From Sphingobacterium sp. SGR-19 (GTDB lineage: Bacteria; Bacteroidota; Bacteroidia; Sphingobacteriales; Sphingobacteriaceae): a DNA stretch of 64,000 nucleotides. Under the pieces are notes generated by a model. That model searched no databases and was not told the DNA's origin. It saw only the letters and a program-made list of their open reading frames with translations. The position numbers and the translations under genes were made by a program. The DNA is taken from contig NZ_JAAKGS010000001.1 in the NCBI RefSeq assembly GCF_011043555.1, positions 806,001-870,000 on the forward strand, given 5' to 3'. Shown here one piece after another: positions 1 through 8,945 of the stretch (its first letter is position 1; each line of letters starts with the position of its first letter).

Positions 1-902
1 CAATAGGGGATCTTGTCTTGCGGCAGGTTTTCATGGCCAAGGAAAAAATCTGCCATTCCCTGTGCCGTCTTCAGAAAACGTTCGTCTCCTGTTTCGCGGT
101 ATACCATCGTAAATCCATATATCCCCCAACCCTGGCCTCTCGCCCAAGTAGAATTGTTCGCAAAACCCTGATAGGTTTTACGGCTTTCCACGGCTCCCGT
201 CTCGGGGTTGTATGCCACCACATGATACGAACTATAATCTGGTCGCACATGATTTTTCATGGCTGTTTCAGCGTGCTTAACCGCGATGTCCTTAAAACGA
301 GCATCACCCGTGGCCTTGGATGCAAAAAACAGCAATTCCAAATTCATCATATTATCGATAATGACTGGAAAATCCCAGTATTCATCACTGACAAAAGACT
401 TGATACGGTCCCAAGATTGAATACTACCGACCTTGGGATTGTATCTGCTCGCCAGCGATTTTGCCGACTGCACGAGAATGTCTTTATACTCCTCTTTTTG
501 CGTAAGGCGATAGGCATTGCCAAAACTACAATACATCATAAACCCCAGATCGTGCGTTCGTTTATTGTCTTTTTGGCTTTCCAAAGAAGTCAATTTATTT
601 TCGACCTCCTGAAATAATTCCTTGTCTTGACTATATTCGTACAGATAGCATAATGTACCGGGATAAAAACCGCTCGTCCAGTCCCTCGCACTACTCGTCA
701 CTAAACGTCCGTGTTCATAATTTTTAGGAAATCGATCTTCGTCCGTCAATGACTTCATATATTTATATTGACCTACAGCTTGCTGCAAACTGTTGTCTAT
801 AATCGTCAATAAGTGCGGATCTGCTTTTACTAAATTTTTCTTTTGCGCACAAGAAACGGAAAGAATTAAAAGGATAGCCGATACACTAAATAGTCTCTTC
901 AT
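1..902 (-). CDS. GH88 unsaturated uronyl hydrolase, lipoprotein, 3' end beyond window
   Basis: Glycoside hydrolase family 88 removes the 4,5-unsaturated uronic acid that a polysaccharide lyase leaves at the non-reducing end of an oligosaccharide. About 300 residues are visible; the gene runs off the window. The start at 902 gives a lipoprotein signal with Cys near residue 18 (LSVSC), so the enzyme is exported and lipidated. Both catalytic aspartates known from the Bacillus enzyme appear in context: Asp about 118 in THDLGF and Asp about 183 in IIDNMMN, at nearly the usual spacing. ARGQGWGIYG near the visible end is also family-typical. It lies 50 bp after the FAS1-DNRLRE gene and is the last visible gene of the SusC/SusD operon. 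With the divergent lyase it forms a natural two-step pair. Family is secure; substrate is inferred. Confidence 0.9.
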   Translation of the reverse strand, partial: MKRLFSVSAILLILSVSCAQKKNLVKADPHLLTIIDNSLQQAVGQYKYMKSLTDEDRFPKNYEHGRLVTSSARDWTSGFYPGTLCYLYEYSQDKELFQEVENKLTSLESQKDNKRTHDLGFMMYCSFGNAYRLTQKEEYKDILVQSAKSLASRYNPKVGSIQSWDRIKSFVSDEYWDFPVIIDNMMNLELLFFASKATGDARFKDIAVKHAETAMKNHVRPDYSSYHVVAYNPETGAVESRKTYQGFANNSTWARGQGWGIYGFTMVYRETGDERFLKTAQGMADFFLGHENLPQDKIPY

Positions 903-952
903 TTTATATTGTATTTTTCTATATTTTTTAGTTATTGATTTTTAAAAAACGA

Positions 953-2449
953 TTACTGGACAGTGACCGTAACCGGTAAAAGCTCCTCGTAAACACCGCC
1001 AATAAAATCCAATGCCTTCAACTGGAAGCTATCATTACCGCTTCCATTATGTACATATTTTATAGCGCCACGTGCCAATTCTTGCTGCGTAAATTGTGCA
1101 AATTTCGTCATAGGGAGCCCATATTTTGTCAACGTACCATTAACCGGAACTTCCATTAGCGAAAAAATAATGTTATTGTCAGAATAAGTATACGTTGATG
1201 ATTGGTAGCTTGCCATACTAAAATGATCCTTTGTGAGTATCGTTATACCGTTGTTAGCAACAACAATTGGCTCATTATGACGAAGGATCAATTCGCTTGG
1301 AATCGGCCCCATCAAACTAATAAATTGCGTATAAATACCATTGGAGGCCTCCCTATTCCTTATCTGCACGCTGGACGATGTAATATTTTGGCCATTAAGA
1401 AGTTGAAGTCCTAAAGAAATGACTGGTTTTTCATCTTTATAGACGTTTTGCATGTAGCCTGTTAGATTGATCTCATTCCAATTCAAGGCAAGCTCCGCTG
1501 TTACTAGCTCTGGCCCGAATCCAGGCATCGTATTATACGTCAAAGTCGGCGCCGTCCAATTGTCATCTGTCGTTTCATGCACGGCGCAAAATGGAACAAA
1601 ATTCGATCCGTTGATGGTATTGACAAAGAAATGTAGCTTTGCCGAGGTTAAGTCATCTACGTAGTCAATAGGAAGCGTATTAAATTTAAAAAATGTATAT
1701 CTATACTGTCCAGATCTGGACACGAGTTGATTAACACCAGAATTGTAATTGTTGTTTCTGCCCCCTGCATATGCGTGCGCGTCATCCGTCACCCATATCG
1801 TATCTTTCTGTGCTTCGCTGTAATCCACATCATCCGGAACGGAATCCGTCGGTGTCATGAGCTGTTGATAAGTTGGAAAATAATCCACCACATGCGCTAC
1901 ACCATCCATAAAAACATAATCCTGCCGAATAACATCAATGGGCGGCGTTGCCAGCCGAGCCGAGTTATTGACGACCACACGATACCTATCTGTCGAAGAA
2001 ATGAGTCGTGTTAGGTATAAGGGGTCACCAGTCAACGTCTCTCCTTCAATTGTTTCATTCTCATCCAAGTCAATAGACCGAAATGTACCCGGAAATATCA
2101 AATAGGAAAACAGCCCTTTAACGACATTGGGAGAAAGATCTCTTATATTTGATATTCCGGCAGATGCCAGCAGTGTCCTAATTGCATTATTAGTCGGTAC
2201 GACCCTAGTTTGTTCACCTTTAGCGATTAGTTCGGTGAGACCGGCGTACTCGATCGCCTCCGCATATAACGTCAAACTGGTATCGCGCCCTTGCTCGATA
2301 TAATCCACTAGCGTCATGGTCTTCAAAAAATCTGGATTGGTATCCAACTCATAGTCCTTGATCAGATCCTGACAACTCCACATGCTAGTGACACCGAGTA
2401 CTAACATTAAAATAAGTTTGTTAGGCATTTTTATGGCTAATTTTTTCAT
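953..2449 (-). CDS. FAS1-DNRLRE surface lipoprotein with CSPG-like C-terminal repeat
   Basis: A 498-residue predicted lipoprotein (lipobox ending SMWSC). Three parts can be read. Residues about 45-190 look like a FAS1/fasciclin domain. Residues about 205-360 look like a DNRLRE domain (the fold classed as CBM96), with a TFFKFNTLP strand and a paired WNEINLTGYMQ strand. Residues about 390-498 resemble a chondroitin-sulfate-proteoglycan/cadherin-3 repeat, with ILTKDHF, an FTQQELARGAIKYVHNGSG-like turn and a closing DSF strand. None is catalytic, so a surface glycan-binding role beside SusD is the best inference. It starts 8 bp after susD, in the same operon. FAS1 is fairly clear, DNRLRE likely, and the C-terminal assignment tentative. 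Confidence 0.8.
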   Translation of the reverse strand: MKKLAIKMPNKLILMLVLGVTSMWSCQDLIKDYELDTNPDFLKTMTLVDYIEQGRDTSLTLYAEAIEYAGLTELIAKGEQTRVVPTNNAIRTLLASAGISNIRDLSPNVVKGLFSYLIFPGTFRSIDLDENETIEGETLTGDPLYLTRLISSTDRYRVVVNNSARLATPPIDVIRQDYVFMDGVAHVVDYFPTYQQLMTPTDSVPDDVDYSEAQKDTIWVTDDAHAYAGGRNNNYNSGVNQLVSRSGQYRYTFFKFNTLPIDYVDDLTSAKLHFFVNTINGSNFVPFCAVHETTDDNWTAPTLTYNTMPGFGPELVTAELALNWNEINLTGYMQNVYKDEKPVISLGLQLLNGQNITSSSVQIRNREASNGIYTQFISLMGPIPSELILRHNEPIVVANNGITILTKDHFSMASYQSSTYTYSDNNIIFSLMEVPVNGTLTKYGLPMTKFAQFTQQELARGAIKYVHNGSGNDSFQLKALDFIGGVYEELLPVTVTVQ

Positions 2450-2457
2450 CTTAAAAC

Positions 2458-3903
2458 TTATTTATAATATTCATTCTGTTCTACTCCTTCACCTCTTCTG
2501 ATCTCCTCGATATGAATTGGCCATACCAGACTTAAAGGGTGAATATCGATTCCTACCCGTTCTTTAACAATCTCAATTGCTTTACCGGCACGAACCAGGT
2601 CAAACCAACGTTGTCCTTCATAGGTAAGCTCAAACTTTCTTTCTTCCAATATGAAATCTTTCAAATATTCCGGATAGAAAATATCCCGATTAAGATATTC
2701 GGACTCTGGTATTTCAAAATCTACACCTCCGGCTCTATTGCGAATTTGATTAACCAAATCCATGGCAGCCCTTCGGTCATCATCTGTATCTCCTAAATTA
2801 GCGATAGCTTCAGCTTTCAATAGGTACAGGTCTGCTAGTCGCAATAGGACAATGTTACGCGTGTCTACGTCAGAGCTGAATCCGATTGTAAATTTGGTTA
2901 CCGTGTAGTTACCGTTCGAATTGAACCTGTGTGCTATGATAGCGCGCCAGTCTAAATCGTCAAACGTTTCTGCATACTCGGGATGAGGCCTCACGATAGG
3001 GAACCCACCCGAGAGATAACTTGTCAAATATTGATTATCGTCTCCGTCATCCAAGCTAAATGCCAATTCAAATATTGATTCCTTGCTTCGTCCGTTATTG
3101 AATATCCCAGCATATTCAGTGGCTTGTACCCGCTCTACAAAATTGGGATCGTTCACACTTATCGCCGTGCTATGTAGTGCTGTAAGCGAATAATTGGAAT
3201 TACTCAAAACCAAGTCTATTCGTTCTATAGCCTTTTCATAATTATGTTCCCATGCATAGGCATGTGCATCAATAGCGTAAGCCGCAGCTCTCGTAAATGC
3301 CGTACGGCTCGTTCCTGAAGCAGGAAGCTTAAGCGCTCCCTCTTCGAGATCACGATGTATTTGCTCAAAAACCTTAGTTTGTGATTCGCGACCATACGGT
3401 ACCAAATCATTGTTTGAAAGAAACGGCTCCGTGACAAGCGGCACATCTCCCCATATCCGTACGAGATAAAAATAGGTATAAGCTCGTAGAATATAAGCCT
3501 GTCCCATCAGATCGTTGGCTACAGCCTCTGTAATGATACGCTGTTCCAACAACTCTGGGGTATATTTCAGAACGATATTAGCTTGTTTAACCGCCTCATA
3601 AAATGTCCTCCAAGAGGCAAGTGACATACCGTTGTCCAATCTATTGGCAACGACTTTGTCGATGTTGACATTGAATGCATTATTAAAGTAGACCTCCGAA
3701 CGCATATCGCCATACACCATGAAATTTACACGCAGAGCGGCCTGAAGTCGACCGTAGCCACCGTATAAAACGCCATATAGATGCGCTTCTTCTGTAGGCA
3801 AGTTTGTACCAGTCCACGACGTTGTCGGTTCAATTTCCAATATATTACATGAAGATATCGTCAAACTTGCACCGAGAAAGAGATATAAAATAAATTTTTT
3901 CAT
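2458..3903 (-). CDS. SusD/RagB-family glycan-binding lipoprotein
   Basis: SusD proteins sit as a lid on the SusC transporter and capture oligosaccharides at the cell surface. The 481-residue product starts with a lipoprotein signal (lipobox ending TISSC) followed by NILEIEPTTSW. It has the TPR-like helical middle (AYILRAYTYFYLVRIWGDVPLV) and the family-typical C-terminal FILEERKFELTYEGQRWFDLVR segment, shown here only in part. Length is normal. It lies 20 bp downstream of susC. The ligand cannot be read from sequence; the neighbouring lyase and GH88 suggest an anionic, uronate-containing glycan. Confidence 0.95.
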   Translation of the reverse strand: MKKFILYLFLGASLTISSCNILEIEPTTSWTGTNLPTEEAHLYGVLYGGYGRLQAALRVNFMVYGDMRSEVYFNNAFNVNIDKVVANRLDNGMSLASWRTFYEAVKQANIVLKYTPELLEQRIITEAVANDLMGQAYILRAYTYFYLVRIWGDVPLVTEPFLSNNDLVPYGRESQTKVFEQIHRDLEEGALKLPASGTSRTAFTRAAAYAIDAHAYAWEHNYEKAIERIDLVLSNSNYSLTALHSTAISVNDPNFVERVQATEYAGIFNNGRSKESIFELAFSLDDGDDNQYLTSYLSGGFPIVRPHPEYAETFDDLDWRAIIAHRFNSNGNYTVTKFTIGFSSDVDTRNIVLLRLADLYLLKAEAIANLGDTDDDRRAAMDLVNQIRNRAGGVDFEIPESEYLNRDIFYPEYLKDFILEERKFELTYEGQRWFDLVRAGKAIEIVKERVGIDIHPLSLVWPIHIEEIRRGEGVEQNEYYK

Positions 3904-3923
3904 CTTTATATTTTTGATATATG

Positions 3924-6900
3924 TTAGAATTGAACCCTTACCCCTAAATTATACGATCGGCTTTTCGGAAAAGAACCGTTGTCCACGCCCGATACAAACG
4001 GATTTGTAGACGAGTTAACCTCCGGATCGTAGCCACTGTATTTACTCCACGTAAATAGGTTGGTACCCGATATATAAGCACTTGCCGATCGGATGAATAA
4101 ACCTTTAAGATAATCCGAAGGTACACGATAAGTCAAGGTAATTTCTTTCAGGCGAACAAAGGATCCGTCTTCCATATTGAAATTAGATGGTCTAAAATTC
4201 TGCATGGAATCACCATAGCGTACCATTGGAAAATTGGTCACATCTCCTTGCTGCCGCCAGCGATTCATAGCATCTTGCCCGAGGTTTCCAGTAAATGTCA
4301 TTTGGTTTCTACGCCGTCTCAACTCATTCATCACCATGTTCCCCTGTGACCAATAAAAAATCATATTCAACGAAAAGCTTTCATAGGATAATTTACTGGT
4401 AAAGCCAGCAATAAAATCTGGATTGGGATCACCGATAATCGATCGATCGTAATCATCAATAACACCATTATTATCTAAATCTGCCCAGATCATATCCCCG
4501 CCTTTGAAAACCTCTCCGGTAGCGGCACCTCTACGGTATTGCCCCTGTGTGCCATCCGGCGCGAAGTATACATTACTCTCGTCCCGATCATAGACACCGA
4601 GTGCCTGGTGCGCAAAAAACACACCTATAGGCTGCCCTATTCTACCCAGTGCATACTCATTGACGAGTATATCGTCTCCATTTGGTAGCTGTGTAATCTT
4701 ATTACGGTTCAAACTAATATTGAAACCTGTTTCCCAACGAACTTTTTTATCGATGTTTACGGTCTCGATTAGAAATTCCAGACCTCTGTTTTCTATACTT
4801 CCAAAATTTGTTGCTACTGAGGTAAATCCGGTGTAATAGTTGATCGGAAAATCAAACAAAAGATCTTTACTGCTTTTAAGATACGCATCGGCAGTGACAT
4901 TGACTTTTCCTTTCCATAACGTTAAATCCAATCCTGCATTGTACTGCGTGGTTGTCTCCCAACCTAAATTGGTATTCATCAGACTGGCGTGGTTAATAAT
5001 TACATTTCCATCATATCGGCCAGAAGAAGCTGAATACTCTCCCTGCCAAGCATAATTGGAAATACTCTGATTACCCGTTATCCCCATACTGGCACGCACC
5101 TTACCATCCGTCAAAAAGGATCTTCTGATACCGCGCATAAAAGGCTCGTGGGAAAAACGCCATCCAGCGGAGGCAGAAGGGAAATAACCAAACCGCTTAT
5201 CGCTACCGAACCGGGATGAACCATCAGCTCGGATTGTAAAAGACGCCAAATATTTACTGGCATAATTATAATTTGCCCGCCCAAAAAAGGAAAGTAATAT
5301 ACGTTCCGATTCGGTTCTCGATAGCGACGTAAAACGTGCTGCTGTTTGTATAGGTGTTACTTTCGAATCAATATGGTTTTCGCCCTCCAAACGGATATTT
5401 TCACTAAAATCCCGTTCTATAGCTTGTCCCAATACAACACCAATACGATGCTTATCTATCTTTTTGTCATATGACAACGTATTTTCATTGACGAATTTTT
5501 TCACGTCTCCCTGCCTAAATTTACCAAAATCTCTTCTTGGGGTGGCCGAATCGAAGGTCTTTGGCTGGAAGCTCGATTGCTTTGTTTTATCAAAACTAGC
5601 ATAGAGACTTGTTCGAAGTGTCAAACCCTCCATTAAATCTGCCGAGACAAACTGATTCAACGTTATTCTATCTTGAAAGAAGTTAATGGGTACTTTCTGT
5701 GCCATTGCCAATGGGTTTCTCATTTCCCGCTGACCTAACCAGTCAACCAATTCACCAGTAAGTGGATCATAAGGTGAAAACACCGGGTTTGTAAACAATG
5801 CAGCCCGGAGAGCACTGTAGTTATTACTACTTGAGGAAAGTATACGGTTGTAGTCCACATTGGTATACGATACCCGAGTTCCCGCAGATATCCGACTAGA
5901 TAATTTATAAGAGAAATTTCCGCGCATATTTAGTTGCTTATAGCCAGTAGCGACCATGACTGGATCAAGATCACGATAGCCGATGGATACACCGTAAGAG
6001 AATGTTTCCGAGCTGCCCTGCAAACCGAGGTCGTGCCGACTTTGATACGCCGGTCTAAAGATCACATCTTGCCAATCTGTGGTACGATTATAGTACGGAT
6101 GATAGGGATTGGTTACCCATAATTGTGTAATACCTTGCCCGTTATTGGCTCGAGCTTCGGCATAGGCCGTTCTAAATTGGTCTCCGTTCATAACATCTAG
6201 CTTTCTCGAAACCGCCACCATACTCGACGTATGGTCATATGTTACTCTCGGACGAATTGCTCCAAATTTATTCCCACCTTTCGTCGTGATGATCACCACT
6301 CCATTTGCAGCACGCGACCCATAAATAGCTCCTGAAGCGGCGTCTTTCAACACCTCTATCGATTCAATATCATTGGGATTAAGACTGGCTATGGGGCTAA
6401 ACGTCGCATCGCCATCAATGGATGAAATATTGGAGGATTCCATCGGCACCCCGTCAATAATATAAAGCGGTTCGCTACCGCCATTGATTGAAGACGCACC
6501 TCTAATCTTGATGTTCGAACCTGCTCCCGGCTCCCCCGAAGTGGTCACGATCTGCATACCGGGTATCCGTCCCTGCAAGGCGGAGTTAATCGTTGCCCCA
6601 GGATTTGTTTCCATGTCTTCGGCCGAAATCGATGTAATGGCTCCGGTGACATCCCGTTTCTCTTGTGTACCGTACCCGATAACAACGACCTCGTCAAGGT
6701 TACTTGCAGTTTCCCGCATTTCGACGTTCAATGTGGTCTGGCCATTAAGTGCCACCTCTTGTGTCTCTCTTCCTAAAAAGGAAAAAACAAGGGTCGCATC
6801 CTTGGGAACACCTGACAGCGAGAAAGCACCGTCTTGGTTAGTAACAGTCGTAATGACCGTTCCCTTGACGGTTACGGAGGCTCCCGCGATAGGTTCGTTA

Positions 6901-7004
6901 ATTCTAAAATCGGTGACTGTACCCTTTACCGAGAGGGATTGCGCGTGAAGAAGTATCGGCGACAAAAGAAGTAAACACAAGATAATTTTCATCTGTAATT
7001 TCAT
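3924..7004 (-). CDS. SusC/RagA-family TonB-dependent outer-membrane transporter
   Basis: A 1026-residue TonB-dependent transporter that imports oligosaccharides across the outer membrane with SusD. Order: signal peptide (residues 1-22, ending LLHAQS), a carboxypeptidase-D regulatory-like domain (about 24-105), the TonB-box/plug start (LDEVVVIGYGTQEKRD, near residue 105), the plug with IRGASSINGGSEPLYIIDGVP, and a long beta-barrel ending in aromatic GVRVQF. Length is typical. Two close starts exist (MKLQMKI); the first is used. There is no N-terminal STN signalling domain, so it is not expected to signal to an anti-sigma factor. It follows the TIG lipoprotein by 53 bp. Confidence 0.96.
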   Translation of the reverse strand: MKLQMKIILCLLLLSPILLHAQSLSVKGTVTDFRINEPIAGASVTVKGTVITTVTNQDGAFSLSGVPKDATLVFSFLGRETQEVALNGQTTLNVEMRETASNLDEVVVIGYGTQEKRDVTGAITSISAEDMETNPGATINSALQGRIPGMQIVTTSGEPGAGSNIKIRGASSINGGSEPLYIIDGVPMESSNISSIDGDATFSPIASLNPNDIESIEVLKDAASGAIYGSRAANGVVIITTKGGNKFGAIRPRVTYDHTSSMVAVSRKLDVMNGDQFRTAYAEARANNGQGITQLWVTNPYHPYYNRTTDWQDVIFRPAYQSRHDLGLQGSSETFSYGVSIGYRDLDPVMVATGYKQLNMRGNFSYKLSSRISAGTRVSYTNVDYNRILSSSSNNYSALRAALFTNPVFSPYDPLTGELVDWLGQREMRNPLAMAQKVPINFFQDRITLNQFVSADLMEGLTLRTSLYASFDKTKQSSFQPKTFDSATPRRDFGKFRQGDVKKFVNENTLSYDKKIDKHRIGVVLGQAIERDFSENIRLEGENHIDSKVTPIQTAARFTSLSRTESERILLSFFGRANYNYASKYLASFTIRADGSSRFGSDKRFGYFPSASAGWRFSHEPFMRGIRRSFLTDGKVRASMGITGNQSISNYAWQGEYSASSGRYDGNVIINHASLMNTNLGWETTTQYNAGLDLTLWKGKVNVTADAYLKSSKDLLFDFPINYYTGFTSVATNFGSIENRGLEFLIETVNIDKKVRWETGFNISLNRNKITQLPNGDDILVNEYALGRIGQPIGVFFAHQALGVYDRDESNVYFAPDGTQGQYRRGAATGEVFKGGDMIWADLDNNGVIDDYDRSIIGDPNPDFIAGFTSKLSYESFSLNMIFYWSQGNMVMNELRRRRNQMTFTGNLGQDAMNRWRQQGDVTNFPMVRYGDSMQNFRPSNFNMEDGSFVRLKEITLTYRVPSDYLKGLFIRSASAYISGTNLFTWSKYSGYDPEVNSSTNPFVSGVDNGSFPKSRSYNLGVRVQF

Positions 7005-7057
7005 ATATCTACTGTTTATAGTTGCTAGTTTATTAGGTTTATTCTTGTTTAAAGATA

Positions 7058-8470
7058 TTATTTTACGTACACCACGCTCCTCACTGCCCGCTGAGAACCT
7101 CCGCTTGGAAGATTGACAAGACCATTACTGCCCAATCCTTGTGCATACATTGTCGTTGAGCCGCCACCATCGAAGTTCATTCCACTTGCCGCTCCTAAAG
7201 CTTCCAAGATGAGTCCCAACTGCGGGGTGGTCACTCCCGTTACACCATTGCCGGTATCTACGGTCACCATAATGACGCGTTTGCCATCTGCACTGACGCC
7301 TAAACCCGTTCTAGCCGTAGACGACGTATTGTGGGGGTTATCATCCTGTTGGAGATGATTATGGTCGACAAAAAGTATGGGGCCGCAGACAATAACGTTT
7401 TCAGCTTCGGAGAACGGTATTTGTGCAGCTTGTAAGTTCAGATTGCCGCTTCCAGTAATATGGCGTACCGACGCGATATTATTGTTTATGGTCAACGCGG
7501 CATTAACAAAACGAGTAGAAACACTGGTCAACGTACCCTCCTGCACTTCAACTCCGTCTATTCTGATATACGGGTCTTTGTCTACCGCTCCGGATATCGG
7601 AAAATAACCTGCATTGATACCTGCTATTCCTCCTAAACCAGCAATCATGTTTACGGTAGAAGCATTAGTTGTCGAAAAACCAATCGCCAATTCATTGGAC
7701 TCGTCGAGCGTTACATCCAAGACATTTATTCTCCGTTGAACATCACCGAATAGTGCAAATGTACCCGTCTTATGGACTATCCCGTTTCTAACCGGAGTAG
7801 CAGCCCAATCATATTTAGCAATTGTATTCTGATCCAAATTAATATCTATTGGCATGGCGTTGGAAACCAGATCAGCTCTGGCTACTGTAATATCTGTAGA
7901 AGTTACATCACCCAAATCGGGCACTAAAACTATTAAGGATGTTTCACTCGCCTCGGTAACGGTTGCTTCGATGTCACCAAACTTTACGATATTTTCTTCT
8001 GCTACTGGGCTAAAGTTTATACCGGAAATAACCAATACGGCATTATAAAAAGTAGTGGCTGGGACAGATGTGATTTCCGGCCGGAATCTTTCTACATAAT
8101 AAAACTGCGCATATTGGGAAGGAAGGAGCTGACCCGACACAAACACCTGAATATTTACCGCTTTATCTGAAAACCCACCAGGTGCTTTTACTTTAATTTC
8201 CGTATCCGAAACGGATAATATTTCCGCGGCATCCGTCGTATTATCAAACCGGACCCTCACCTTTGTGGCATCTGTTCCAAATCGGGCCCCGGCAATGGTG
8301 ATAACCGTACCGGCCTCCCCGGTCTCCGGAAGCACGGTAGTAATCTCGGGTTTTAATGCTGCTGGTGGAACGCTCTCCATATCGCTCCAGCAAGATGTGG
8401 TCAACGACGATGTTGTGAGGAAAAACAACCACACAACGTAGGAATAATTTAGTTTCTTCTTGATAGACAT
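7058..8470 (-). CDS. TIG-domain phosphodiester glycosidase (NAGPA-like) lipoprotein
   Basis: A 470-residue predicted lipoprotein (lipobox ending LTTSC). Two IPT/TIG immunoglobulin-like domains occupy about residues 38-125 and 128-210 (PEITTVLPETGEAGTVITI and PEITSVPATTFYNAVLVI openings). Residues about 225-470 resemble the NAGPA domain of the uncovering enzyme, which cleaves GlcNAc from a phosphodiester. Supporting segments are GGIAGINAGYF, ARTGLGVSADGKRVIMVTVD and NFDGGGSTTMYA near the C-terminus; the last is the most conserved block of this fold. TIG-containing lipoproteins at SusCD loci are often surface glycan-binding proteins; here the second half may be catalytic. It is the first gene of the operon. 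The fold is likely; activity is not shown. Confidence 0.82.
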   Translation of the reverse strand: MSIKKKLNYSYVVWLFFLTTSSLTTSCWSDMESVPPAALKPEITTVLPETGEAGTVITIAGARFGTDATKVRVRFDNTTDAAEILSVSDTEIKVKAPGGFSDKAVNIQVFVSGQLLPSQYAQFYYVERFRPEITSVPATTFYNAVLVISGINFSPVAEENIVKFGDIEATVTEASETSLIVLVPDLGDVTSTDITVARADLVSNAMPIDINLDQNTIAKYDWAATPVRNGIVHKTGTFALFGDVQRRINVLDVTLDESNELAIGFSTTNASTVNMIAGLGGIAGINAGYFPISGAVDKDPYIRIDGVEVQEGTLTSVSTRFVNAALTINNNIASVRHITGSGNLNLQAAQIPFSEAENVIVCGPILFVDHNHLQQDDNPHNTSSTARTGLGVSADGKRVIMVTVDTGNGVTGVTTPQLGLILEALGAASGMNFDGGGSTTMYAQGLGSNGLVNLPSGGSQRAVRSVVYVK

Positions 8471-8694
8471 ATTTAAATTTATTATGGTTTGTATCTCAAA
8501 TTATTATACTGCTTTATAGCGATTTCTTCTCTCGCTATCTCAGTGTCTCCATAAATGTTAACGTACCCGATTTCACAAAAAACAACCTCTTAATCTATTT
8601 TTTTATTGTCCGGTCTCCCTGTCTCCTATATAATGTCATTATCCAGACAATACATCGCGCTAGTACGCTTCCTATAAAAATCGCTGTTGGTTTA

Positions 8695-8702
8695 TATCTT
8701 TG
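8695..8702 (+). promoter_or_regulatory. -7 box of the lyase promoter
   Basis: TATCTTTG fits the Bacteroidota -7 consensus TAnnTTTG. The expected transcription start, about seven bases on, falls at the edge of the inverted repeat at 8713. A clear TTTG at -33 is not present; TTGG at 8686-8689 is too close. Confidence 0.5.
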
Positions 8703-8712
8703 TATTAACGAA

Positions 8713-8728
8713 TCGGTAACGTAACCGA
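8713..8728. promoter_or_regulatory. Operator-like inverted repeat, site 1
   Basis: TCGGTAACGTAACCGA is a 16-bp palindrome with one mismatched pair around a central CG. Its right half (ACGTAACCGA) recurs at 19184-19193, and a close variant recurs at 20494-20503. It lies just after a plus-strand -7 box, where a repressor would block the start of transcription. The shape fits a LacI-type operator, but no cognate regulator is in the window. Confidence 0.55.
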
Positions 8729-8945
8729 AACATTGTATCAAATATAAAAACTAATATTACAACAACAAAAAAAACACAAAATATTTTTTCTATCTCTATT
8801 TTTTTCAATAAAAGGCAGGACTTCTAACCTATATTTTTGGTTGATAAATTATTGTTAGGCCAAAATTTGGACTGCACACCGATAATTGGTATTTTCGAGG
8901 GAAATTGATTCGAATCATAAAAAACCTGTCCTTATTATTATATTG

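Larger units (their letters stand above)
8471..8945. promoter_or_regulatory. Divergent intergenic control region of the glycan locus
   Basis: This 475-bp AT-rich region separates the SusC/SusD operon (minus) from the lyase (plus). It contains no credible coding frame. It holds a TAnnTTTG box at 8695-8702 and an inverted repeat at 8713-8728, listed separately. The rest (8471-8690 and 8735-8945) shows only AT-rich sequence, implying long 5' leaders on both sides. No hairpin followed by a T-run was seen. Confidence 0.6.

Noticed and set aside
6484..6948. 154-codon plus-strand frame within susC
   Set aside because: Antisense shadow of a strongly supported gene, with no recognisable domain.
8886..8945. 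Upstream TTG start for the lyase
   Set aside because: It would put 20 polar residues before a clean signal peptide that starts at the ATG at 8946.
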